NCBI GenBank assembly: GCA_017959625.1
Contig: JAGDAG010000139.1
Location: 1 to 8,605, forward strand
Source of the DNA: Abditibacteriota bacterium
GTDB lineage: Bacteria; Armatimonadota; UBA5829
Reading direction: 5' to 3'
DNA length: 8,605 nt
Shown piece after piece: positions 1 to 5,744 of the stretch (its first letter is position 1; each line of letters opens with the position of its first letter). The position numbers and the translations under genes are program-made. The notes under the pieces are model-generated. The model had not been told where the DNA came from. It ran no database searches and saw only the letters and a program-made list of their open reading frames with translations.

Positions 1-1827
1 ATGGTCGCCGTCTTCTATCTTTTTTATGAGCCGCGGCTTGTGGTAAACCCCTCCCCCCGCAAGGACGCAGTAGCCTGCGGCCACGTTGAGGATGGTAGTG
101 CTCGCGTGCTGGCCGAAGCTCACCGACCACAGATCTCTTCTGCCCCATCTTGAAGGAGGCGTCCAGATGCCCGGCGATGCGTTCCCTATCTCCGTCGACG
201 CCTTTTTTGTGAGGCCGAATTTTTCAAAATAGTCGTAAAGCACCGGCCCCGACAGCCTTTCTCCGCAATAGGACGCCCCCAGGTTGCAGGATTCCTGAAG
301 AATGATCCGCGGCGTCACGGCGCCGTGCCCGTGGGCATACTTGCCGGCATGAAGGTCGCATTTGAGAGGCGCTTCGTTCCCGAGATATCTGAAGCCGTTG
401 CAGGAACCCACCACCTCATCGGGCCCGAGCCCCTCGTTTATGGCTGCGGCGACAGTGAACGCTTTCATGGTGGAACCCGGCTCGTAAGCGCTTACCGCGG
501 CAAGGTTCTGGTTAAGGACTGCGTTGTACCGCCTGCGGTTGTTGGGATCCCAGAAAGGATAATTCGCCATGGCAAGTATCTCTCCGTTGTGAGGATCCAT
601 GACCACGGCCATGGCTCTTTCCGGCGTGAATCTTTCCGCCACCTTCTTCAGGGCAAATTCCGCAATAGACTGTATATCTCTGTCGATGGTAAGAGTGATG
701 CTCCAGCCGTCCTGCTTGGGATGCATCTTTCTCTCGGTATCCGCAACGGGCTTTCCGTCCCAGAACACGTTGGCTTCCATATATCCGTCGGAACCTTTGA
801 GCTCTTTATCGTAAAACTGTTCGATGCCGCCGCGCAGCGTTTCCATACGCATCTGTTTTGTGGCGTTGGGATCGGAATTCACCGCATCGTATTCGTAGGT
901 GGTGGAGCCTATCACCCCCGCGCCCAGCTCTTTTTCGGGATATTCGCGTATGGTGCGCAGCTCGGGATTGATGCCTCTGATCTGCAGATCCTTCACCCTG
1001 TTGTATATATCCATGGAACCGTGCTCCACCACGTAACAGGTGTTCGTGGGGCAGTTCCGGATCTTTTCCCTTACCACGGCTTCAGGCTTTCCGAGAGCGC
1101 CTGCAAGGAGCCCCATGGCTTCGTCTTCGGTATAAACGATGATATCCTCTTTGTTGACGTCGCTGGTTACGAGCAATCTCATAACCAGCTGCTTCAAAAA
1201 GCCCATGTGGCTCCCGTCGGAATCGTATTTATCTCTTTTCTCAACTCTTCCGGGAGTCTTTTTTCCTGCCTCCCTGAGCATTTCCTCCACGATCTTTTGC
1301 GAAGGCTTGTCCTGTTTCTGCAGTTTTTCCGCTATATCGCAAATCACGGAACGGGCGATATACTTATCGCCGCTCAGTATTCTGTCGGAGTATTTTTTTG
1401 CTATTTCCGCGGCAGCCTTCTTTGCCGTGTCGCTGTCCGAGAGGATGGCCTCCGGCCCTATCCGTCTGACGTCGGAAACTATCATATCGGCATTGCTGCC
1501 GGAAAGAACGGCTTTTTCGGCGTCCCTTATGCGGATGGCCCTGATCATTTTTCTGGCGGCAACATCGTCCAGAAGGATCTTGTCCGCCTTTTTGTTATAC
1601 CCTATCCATGCGGAATCTTCGTTCTTTACAAGAGGATAACCGTTACGGTCGTAAATAACGCCCCGTTCGGCTTTGTACCGGAAGGATCTGGTTTTTCTTG
1701 CTTCCTCCTGCCTGAAATGCCCCGCGTCGAAAATACTGAGCGCAACGGCTCTCAGGATGATGAGGACTATCCACAGGCAAAGGACGACTGCAACGCATCC
1801 GAAGCGCCGCAGGTTAATGCTTCTCAT
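1..1827 (-). CDS. ftsI: Class B penicillin-binding protein, FtsI/SpoVD type (partial, 3' end outside window)
   Basis: This is a membrane-anchored D,D-transpeptidase that cross-links peptidoglycan, most likely at the septum. All 609 visible codons are open. Residues 11-33 form one membrane anchor. RGVIYDRNG at 55-63 is the N-terminal motif of class B PBPs, and a GGIEQFYDKELKG-type segment starts at 333. The transpeptidase domain begins near 375, with the catalytic STMK (Ser452, Lys455) and SCN (513-515). The KTG motif should lie beyond base 1. The ATG at 1827 has GGAGG six bases upstream and overlaps the ftsL end by 14 bases, which suggests translational coupling. Two things are odd. The stretch between the RG motif and the transpeptidase domain is much longer than I expect. 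The usual SFGQG segment reads SFGQH (570-574). The class B assignment is firm; FtsI rather than SpoVD or another paralogue rests on its dcw position. Confidence 0.93.
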   Translation of the reverse strand, partial: MRSINLRRFGCVAVVLCLWIVLIILRAVALSIFDAGHFRQEEARKTRSFRYKAERGVIYDRNGYPLVKNEDSAWIGYNKKADKILLDDVAARKMIRAIRIRDAEKAVLSGSNADMIVSDVRRIGPEAILSDSDTAKKAAAEIAKKYSDRILSGDKYIARSVICDIAEKLQKQDKPSQKIVEEMLREAGKKTPGRVEKRDKYDSDGSHMGFLKQLVMRLLVTSDVNKEDIIVYTEDEAMGLLAGALGKPEAVVREKIRNCPTNTCYVVEHGSMDIYNRVKDLQIRGINPELRTIREYPEKELGAGVIGSTTYEYDAVNSDPNATKQMRMETLRGGIEQFYDKELKGSDGYMEANVFWDGKPVADTERKMHPKQDGWSITLTIDRDIQSIAEFALKKVAERFTPERAMAVVMDPHNGEILAMANYPFWDPNNRRRYNAVLNQNLAAVSAYEPGSTMKAFTVAAAINEGLGPDEVVGSCNGFRYLGNEAPLKCDLHAGKYAHGHGAVTPRIILQESCNLGASYCGERLSGPVLYDYFEKFGLTKKASTEIGNASPGIWTPPSRWGRRDLWSVSFGQHASTTILNVAAGYCVLAGGGVYHKPRLIKKIEDGDH

Positions 1828-2446
1828 GTGCAGCCTCCGCAGCTGCAACTGCTCCGTTGGCGGCGCCCGTCCCGTTGGCGTCTATCCTGATCTCATAGGG
1901 ATTCGTATTAGTCATGCCCAGCGCTGCGGCAAACTGCATGACCGTTTTTCTGGAATTCGCCTCGTTGAGATCGGCATTGAGATCGGCGATATTTTTTTCG
2001 CATATCCTTATATTTCTGCGGGTGGCATCCACTTCTCTGTGGATGCGCTGAGTCATACTGATGGTTATGGAATACAACAGACCTGTCAGAACGAACATCG
2101 CGACGATAGCCGCCACCATCAGGGGCATCCGGTCCCGGAGCCTTCTTTTTACCGAGGCTCTTTCCGTATCCTGCTCCGGCCGGCTGCCATGCTCGCTGCG
2201 GACGGCTTCGGCAGACTGGCGGCGCAGCCCGTCGTCACCGGAATAAGAAACTGCTTTTGCCCTGCTCGCGGCGGTCCTGCGGACGCCTGCGCCGCGGCCT
2301 CCCTTCAGCCATTTGTTATCCAGGGCTTCGGGGACCTCCCGGACCTTTCTGACGGTGGTTCCGTCTGTGTTGTAATAATCCGTCGTTTCTTTGGCAAACC
2401 TCATTTCACGGACATGGTTTGCATAATGTCTGTTTTCTTTATCCAT
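1814..2446 (-). CDS. ftsL: FtsL/DivIC-like cell division protein with long cytoplasmic tail
   Basis: This is a single-pass bitopic membrane protein of 210 residues. The order is a charged N-terminal tail (1-106), a membrane helix (about 108-130), a heptad-like coiled coil (about 131-165), a short conserved-looking FtsL tail (AAALGMTNTNPYEIRI, 173-188) and an Ala/Gly-rich end. FtsL-type proteins form a complex with FtsB/DivIC and FtsQ/DivIB that recruits and activates the FtsW-FtsI septal synthase. No residues identify the family strongly. The call rests on topology and on the position between rsmH and ftsI. The protein is about twice the usual FtsL length because of the cytoplasmic tail, which is rich in Arg, Lys, Asp and Glu. 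The ATG at 2446 has AGGAG five bases upstream; an adjacent ATG at 2449 is the alternative. Confidence 0.8.
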   Translation of the reverse strand: MDKENRHYANHVREMRFAKETTDYYNTDGTTVRKVREVPEALDNKWLKGGRGAGVRRTAASRAKAVSYSGDDGLRRQSAEAVRSEHGSRPEQDTERASVKRRLRDRMPLMVAAIVAMFVLTGLLYSITISMTQRIHREVDATRRNIRICEKNIADLNADLNEANSRKTVMQFAAALGMTNTNPYEIRIDANGTGAANGAVAAAEAAHEKH

Positions 2447-2480
2447 CATGACTCCTGACAAGGGGTGTAAAAAAAATATT

Positions 2481-3410
2481 TCAAATCTTAACTGCGCTCC
2501 GGAGCTTTGCGCTTCTGGAACGGGGGTTCGCCGTTATCTCCTTTTGGGAAGGGACGACGGGCTTTTTGTATTTGACACAAAGCACCTTTTCCGGGCCGCA
2601 TACGCAGAACGGAACGTCCGGCGGGCAAATGCATTTGCCCGAATAGTGCCGAAATATCCTTTTCACTATCCTGTCTTCAAGACTGTGAAAGGATATCACC
2701 GATATTATGCCTCCGGGCGCCAGGATGCCGATGCTGTCTTCAAGAGCTTTTTCTATATGCTCAAGCTCATGGTTCACGGCTATCCTCAGAGCCTGAAAGG
2801 TTTTGGTGGCGGGGTGGATCTTTTTTCCCTTATAGGCAAAAGCCGCAGCCTTTTCTATGATCCCCGCCAGCTGCAGAGTGCTTTCTATGGGCGCTTCTTT
2901 TCGCGACCGGCATATTGCTCCGGCAATGACCCGGGACAGGCGTTCTTCTCCGTATCTGAATATGACGCCGGCCAGTTCTTCCTCGGAGAGATTATTGACG
3001 TACCACGCGCAGGGCCTGTCTCCGGAGGACGCCCCGGACATACGCATATCCAGGTATTCGTCCCTCTGAAAAGAGAAACCCCGGCAGGCGTCCAGCTGAT
3101 GCCCCGAAACTCCCAGATCAAAAAGGATCTTGTCCGGAACGGCGCCAAGTGTCTCCAGTATTTGCTTCATTTCATCGAAATTGGCGTTGACAAGAAGCTT
3201 GTTGGACGCAAAGGCAAGGCGCTTTTCACACTCTTCCAGAGCGTCGGGATCTCTGTCGAAGCCTATCAGGCGTCCTTCCGGGATCCTTTTCAGTATCTCC
3301 CCGGAATGCCCTCCGCCTCCCAGAGTGGCGTCCACCACGATATCCGAAGGCTTCAGTTCCAGCGAAGAGACCGCTTCATCGAGCAAAACACTTTCGTGAT
3401 AATCACTCAT
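2481..3410 (-). CDS. rsmH: 16S rRNA (cytosine-1402-N4)-methyltransferase RsmH (MraW)
   Basis: This SAM-dependent enzyme methylates N4 of C1402 in the decoding centre of 16S rRNA. The 309-residue product has the family's full length. Visible motifs are HESVLLDE (5-12), the SAM-binding DATLGGGGHS (27-36), FDRDPDAL (51-58), DLGVSGHQLD (98-107, usually GVSS), RGFSF (110-114), the HPATKTFQALRIAVN block (199-213), SFHSLEDRIVK (240-250) and the C-terminal NPRSRSAKLR (295-304). A cysteine cluster, CxCPPx4CxCG with a further Cys, lies at 260-278. It occurs in some RsmH lineages and may bind a metal. The start overlaps the mraZ end by 8 bases, and no purine-rich Shine-Dalgarno precedes it, so translation probably depends on coupling to mraZ. 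An in-frame extension to 3491 would lie inside mraZ and is not supported. Confidence 0.97.
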   Translation of the reverse strand: MSDYHESVLLDEAVSSLELKPSDIVVDATLGGGGHSGEILKRIPEGRLIGFDRDPDALEECEKRLAFASNKLLVNANFDEMKQILETLGAVPDKILFDLGVSGHQLDACRGFSFQRDEYLDMRMSGASSGDRPCAWYVNNLSEEELAGVIFRYGEERLSRVIAGAICRSRKEAPIESTLQLAGIIEKAAAFAYKGKKIHPATKTFQALRIAVNHELEHIEKALEDSIGILAPGGIISVISFHSLEDRIVKRIFRHYSGKCICPPDVPFCVCGPEKVLCVKYKKPVVPSQKEITANPRSRSAKLRSAVKI

Positions 3411-3879
3411 CGGAGCGCATAGCGCCGAACAGCTTGCCAGCAGCCTCTGTGACAGCCTCGGGCGTTTCGCTGACGGCTTCATATTTGTCAAGCTCGGAGG
3501 GGCTCCATATCTCCACGTAGTCTCCGGCGCCTATCAAAAGAGCCGTTTTGTCGATCTTGGCATACATACGCTGCTCGGAGGTGAGAGACACCCGGTAATT
3601 GTTTTTGTCTTCTTCGGGCGCCAGCACGGTCATACCCGAAAAGATCTGGCGCCGCAGCGTCCTCACGGCGGGATCGAACATACCCCTCAGGGAGCCTCCG
3701 GCCATCCCGGCAAGTTCTTTTTCTATTTTTTCCTCCATAACGGAGGTGACCATCCAGAGGCAGCCGATCCCTTTCAGGACGACGCAGCTGTGGCCCAATT
3801 CATTTTTCAGACTTGCGGGCAGATAAAACCTGCCGGCGGAATCGATCTTTACGTTATAGGTTCCTGTCAGTTGTCCCAC
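3403..3879 (-). CDS. mraZ: MraZ, transcriptional regulator of the dcw cluster
   Basis: MraZ is a ring-forming, AbrB-like DNA-binding protein. In E. coli and Mollicutes it binds repeats in front of its own operon and controls dcw transcription. The 158-residue product has two SpoVT/AbrB-type repeats. The first carries the DxxGR motif (Asp13, Gly16, Arg17) followed by FYLPASLKNELG (18-29). The second keeps the typical LIGAGDYVEIWS (115-126), but its DxxGR is degraded to DKNNYR (91-96) and its LP to LT. The start is a GTG at 3879 with GGAG eight bases upstream. It is the first gene of its operon, about 110 bases downstream of a strong promoter. The length slightly exceeds the usual 140-152 residues because of a C-terminal tail that overlaps rsmH. 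Confidence 0.95.
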   Translation of the reverse strand: MGQLTGTYNVKIDSAGRFYLPASLKNELGHSCVVLKGIGCLWMVTSVMEEKIEKELAGMAGGSLRGMFDPAVRTLRRQIFSGMTVLAPEEDKNNYRVSLTSEQRMYAKIDKTALLIGAGDYVEIWSPSELDKYEAVSETPEAVTEAAGKLFGAMRSDE

Positions 3880-3968
3880 TGTTTTTACTCCGCATTCGGT
3901 ATATTATCATGCAAACCCAACCGATTTGCACCAAATCATTCGCTTTTAACGGCAAAAAGGCTTAAAAA

Positions 3969-3994
3969 ACACCATTTTACACCATACACACTTT
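3969..3994 (-). promoter_or_regulatory. Candidate MraZ operator: three GTGT-type repeats
   Basis: On the minus strand the segment contains AGTGT (3992-3988), GGTGT (3983-3979) and GGTGT (3973-3969), so the repeats start 9 and 10 bases apart. Both GGTGT copies sit within a longer identical ATGGTGT (3985-3979 and 3975-3969). The first repeat is preceded by AA, giving AAAGTGT. Known MraZ sites are several G-rich boxes spaced about one helical turn apart upstream of mraZ (TGGG repeats in E. coli, AAAGTG-type in Mollicutes). Placement at the predicted transcription start fits repression. The identification is inferred from spacing, position and resemblance only. Confidence 0.5.
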
Positions 3995-3995
3995 A

Positions 3996-4024
3996 ATTTT
4001 AAAACATATCGGTTCTTATGTCAA
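3996..4024 (-). promoter_or_regulatory. Sigma-70-type promoter of the mraZ operon
   Basis: Read on the minus strand, a perfect -35 hexamer TTGACA (4024-4019) is followed by a 17-base spacer and the -10 hexamer TAAAAT (4001-3996, five of six matches). Transcription should start near 3989. That leaves a leader of about 110 bases before the mraZ GTG. This is the best promoter match in the window and points straight at the dcw genes. Confidence 0.85.
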
Positions 4025-4031
4025 GAAAAAC

Positions 4032-4053
4032 AAAAAAAAATATGTTTTTTTTT
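4032..4053. repeat. A9-TATG-T9 palindrome in the divergent promoter region
   Basis: Nine A residues (4032-4040), four bases TATG and nine T residues (4045-4053) form a near-perfect inverted repeat. It lies directly upstream of the mraZ -35 hexamer and about 50 bases upstream of the -35 of the plus-strand promoter. Such phased A/T tracts bend DNA and can act as UP-like elements for RNA polymerase. There is no GC-rich stem beside it on the correct side, so it is not a standard terminator. The role is inferred. Confidence 0.5.
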
Positions 4054-4071
4054 CGGGCGGCAGCCTTGCGG

Positions 4072-4088
4072 GGGCCGGCTTCCGGCCC
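4072..4088. repeat. GC-rich inverted repeat upstream of the plus-strand promoter
   Basis: GGGCCGG (4072-4078) and CCGGCCC (4082-4088) pair perfectly across a three-base loop. The repeat lies upstream of the plus-strand -35 hexamer, so it is not in that transcript. No T-run follows it on the plus strand. On the minus strand the nearest T-run (4040-4032) is about 30 bases further on. It could be a protein-binding palindrome or chance in a GC-rich patch. Confidence 0.35.
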
Positions 4089-4105
4089 GGAGGGGGAAAG
4101 CAATC

Positions 4106-4134
4106 TTCAAAAAAAGGCTTATTTAAGGTATAAT
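4106..4134 (+). promoter_or_regulatory. Sigma-70-type promoter of the homocysteine methyltransferase gene
   Basis: TTCAAA (4106-4111) and a perfect TATAAT (4129-4134) are separated by 17 bases. Transcription would begin near 4141, about 40 bases before the ATG. That short leader leaves no room for a SAM or cobalamin riboswitch. The remaining bases of the 300-base gap between the two divergent genes hold the mraZ promoter, its repeats, the A/T palindrome and the GC hairpin. Confidence 0.75.
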
Positions 4135-4179
4135 ATAAGTGTATCAAAAACAGAGTTTTCCGAAAAAAGGAGCTACCAT

Positions 4180-5085
4180 ATGAAAAAGCTTACAGAGCTT
4201 TGCGCGGAAGGAAGGACGCTTATTGGAGAAGGCGCCATGGGGACGATGCTCAGCGCTGCCGGGCTTGCCGGGAAATGCCCCGAGGCAGGGTGCCTTGACG
4301 CGCCGGAAAAAGTGAAGGCCATAGCAGAAGCGTATATAGAGGCCGGCAGCCTTCTCGTCACCACCAACACCTTCGGCGGGACTACCATAAAGCTGGGAGA
4401 ATGCGGGCCCGAATATGCGGAAAAGGCCGACGAGATAAACACCGCAGCGGTAAAGCTTGCCAAAGAGGCGGCGGGCGGCAAGGCTCTCGTGGGGGGCGAT
4501 ATAGGCTCCACCGGCCATCTGGCTAAAGAAGAATACGGCGACATCCCGCAGGACGATATGTATGCAGCCTTTTCAAGACAGGCTAAGACACTGGCTCTGG
4601 CGGGAGCCGATTACATAATCATCGAGACCATGACAAGCATAATGGAAGCCCAGGCCGCCATAAAGGCAGCAAAGGAAACTGGGCTCCCCGTAATATGCAC
4701 CTTTGCCTTTGACCTCAACAAAAAAGGACAGTTCCGCACCTTTATGGGCGTGGGCCCCGAAACGGCGGCAGAGATATCCCTGGAAGCCGGAGCGGATATA
4801 GTGGGCGCAAACTGCGGAAAAGACACCACCATAGAGCATATGGCGGAAATCGCCCGTATCATAAGAGAGCTTACGGACAAACCGATATTGATCAATTCAA
4901 ACGCCGGGGCCCCCATTCTTAAGGACGGAGCCATCACTTATATCGAGACTCCCGAAAAAATGGCAGAAAGCGTGCCCGCTCTTATCGAAGCCGGGGCGAA
5001 TATAATCGGCGGCTGCTGCGGCACGACTCCCGCCCACATAAAGGCAATGGCAAAGGCGGCGGAAGCCTTTTGGGCCGGCCGCTGA
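4180..5085 (+). CDS. Stand-alone homocysteine S-methyltransferase family protein
   Basis: This 301-residue protein corresponds to the homocysteine-binding (beta/alpha)8 barrel found at the N-terminus of cobalamin-dependent methionine synthase and in BHMT and MmuM. It is likely to transfer a methyl group to homocysteine in methionine synthesis. GEGAMGTML lies at 16-24 and TNTFGG at 62-67. The zinc-ligand cysteines are in GANCG (Cys212) and GGCCGTTP (Cys279, Cys280). NAGAP is at 241-245, and YIETPE (254-259) precedes the last strand. No methyltetrahydrofolate, cobalamin or reactivation domain is fused or adjacent, so the methyl donor is unknown. It could be S-methylmethionine, a betaine or a separate corrinoid protein. 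The ATG at 4180 has AAGGAG upstream (4167-4172). Reading further upstream to 4018 would cross the promoter and is rejected. The gene stands alone, divergent from mraZ. Confidence 0.9.
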   Translation: MKKLTELCAEGRTLIGEGAMGTMLSAAGLAGKCPEAGCLDAPEKVKAIAEAYIEAGSLLVTTNTFGGTTIKLGECGPEYAEKADEINTAAVKLAKEAAGGKALVGGDIGSTGHLAKEEYGDIPQDDMYAAFSRQAKTLALAGADYIIIETMTSIMEAQAAIKAAKETGLPVICTFAFDLNKKGQFRTFMGVGPETAAEISLEAGADIVGANCGKDTTIEHMAEIARIIRELTDKPILINSNAGAPILKDGAITYIETPEKMAESVPALIEAGANIIGGCCGTTPAHIKAMAKAAEAFWAGR

Positions 5086-5127
5086 ATACCGACCGCAGTT
5101 ATAGTTCTATAAAAAGAGACACGCAAA

Positions 5128-5158
5128 ATCAGGCCTGCCGGCAAGCGGCAGGCCTGAT
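5128..5158. terminator. Bidirectional intrinsic terminator between convergent genes
   Basis: A perfect 13-base-pair stem, ATCAGGCCTGCCG (5128-5140) with its complement (5146-5158), closes a five-base loop. It lies between the stop of the plus-strand methyltransferase gene (5085) and the stop of the minus-strand flavoprotein gene (5177). Weak T-rich tails follow on both sides: GTTTGT on the plus strand and TTTTGCG on the minus strand. One hairpin could serve both genes. The short T-runs make efficiency uncertain. Confidence 0.75.
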
Positions 5159-5176
5159 CGTTTGTCACAAACCGGG

Positions 5177-5653
5177 CTACTCCTCCCTGACCCGTTTTCC
5201 CGATATGTGCTCGGGAACAAGGGCAAACATCAGCATGGCGTCTCCGTACGCCTCTGTTTCCCTCTCGATCCAGGCTTCGTCCCGGGTAAATTTCCGGCTC
5301 AGCCTCCGGACCATATCAAGAGCCTTTGCTTTGTCTGAGATCATTTCCACCCTGCCGAAGATGATCACCGACTTTATCTCAAGGGCCCACTCCCCTTCTC
5401 TTCTGACGCCCCGGTCATAAACGCAGAAAGAGGCCTTGTTGTTTTTCAATAACGAATCGGTCCTGTGGCCCGTTTTACCGCTGTGAAAATACAGCTTGCC
5501 GTCTTCCTCGCAATAATAGTGGTTCATAGGCATACCGTAAGGATAGCCGTTGTCTCCGATAACGGAAAGCACTCCCCGTTTTTCTTCTTTTAATATCCGC
5601 GCGCATTCCTCCGGCAAAAGGGCTTGCTTTTCTCTTTTAAGCTTTCGAAACAT
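5177..5653 (-). CDS. NimA-like FMN-binding split-barrel protein (PNPOx family)
   Basis: The 158-residue product belongs to the pyridoxamine 5'-phosphate oxidase-like split-barrel flavoproteins. It is closest by recall to the NimA-like group, common in anaerobes and sometimes named 5-nitroimidazole resistance proteins. Visible are EKRGVLSVIGDNGYPYGMPMN (24-44, the first strands of the barrel), LYFHSGKTGHRTDSL (54-68), KASFCVYD (73-80), EIKSVIIFGRVE (92-103) and a helical segment followed by LVPEHISGKRV (145-155). The substrate is not predictable; most relatives are uncharacterised. It has no signal peptide, so it is cytoplasmic. The ATG at 5653 follows AAGGAAG at good spacing. The 51-codon upstream extension runs through a terminator and is rejected. 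The gene starts just after that terminator, and no good promoter is visible in the short gap. Confidence 0.88.
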   Translation of the reverse strand: MFRKLKREKQALLPEECARILKEEKRGVLSVIGDNGYPYGMPMNHYYCEEDGKLYFHSGKTGHRTDSLLKNNKASFCVYDRGVRREGEWALEIKSVIIFGRVEMISDKAKALDMVRRLSRKFTRDEAWIERETEAYGDAMLMFALVPEHISGKRVREE

Positions 5654-5670
5654 TTTTACTTCCTTTTTCC

Positions 5671-5706
5671 GTAAAAAAGAGGGGCTCTTATTGTGTAAAA
5701 GAGCCC
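5671..5706 (-). terminator. Intrinsic terminator of the folD operon
   Basis: Read on the minus strand, GGGCTCTT (5706-5699) pairs perfectly with AAGAGCCC (5689-5682) across a nine-base loop. It is followed by CTCTTTTTT (5681-5673), the expected T-run. It begins 39 bases after the stop of the SleB-like gene and ends 17 bases before the ATG of the next gene. It should end the folD operon, or act as an attenuator if transcription reads through into the flavoprotein gene. Confidence 0.87.
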
Positions 5707-5744
5707 GTAAATTTATTTCCTCTGCGGCGTCCTTATGACACTTT

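Noticed and set aside
325..1890. Long plus-strand open frame of 521 codons opposite the PBP gene
   Set aside because: The minus strand encodes clear PBP motifs (RGVIYDRNG, STMK, SCN) across the same bases. The plus-strand product shows no family motif and no ribosome binding site.
1673..2458. Plus-strand open frame opposite the FtsL-like gene
   Set aside because: The minus-strand gene has a good Shine-Dalgarno site, a membrane helix, a coiled coil and the dcw position; the plus-strand product has none of these.
2461..2485. T8 tract after the rsmH stop as a terminator
   Set aside because: No GC-rich stem precedes it, and the downstream division genes are expected to be co-transcribed.
2448..3422. 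Plus-strand open frame of 324 codons opposite rsmH
   Set aside because: It is a shadow of rsmH, whose full set of motifs is on the minus strand; the product has no recognisable domain.
3875..3879. GTGGG at the mraZ start as another MraZ box
   Set aside because: It is the start codon with the second codon, and no further GTGGG copies lie at regular spacing beside it.
3901..3909. Second possible mraZ promoter with extended -10 TGATAATAT on the minus strand
   Set aside because: No acceptable -35 hexamer lies at 16-18 bases, and the upstream TTGACA/TAAAAT promoter is far better.
4018..4179. N-terminal extension of the homocysteine methyltransferase gene
   Set aside because: It crosses a good TTCAAA/TATAAT promoter and adds residues absent from the family. 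The ATG at 4180 has a proper AAGGAG.
4135..4179. SAM or cobalamin riboswitch in front of the methyltransferase gene
   Set aside because: The predicted leader is only about 40 bases and forms no recognisable riboswitch elements.
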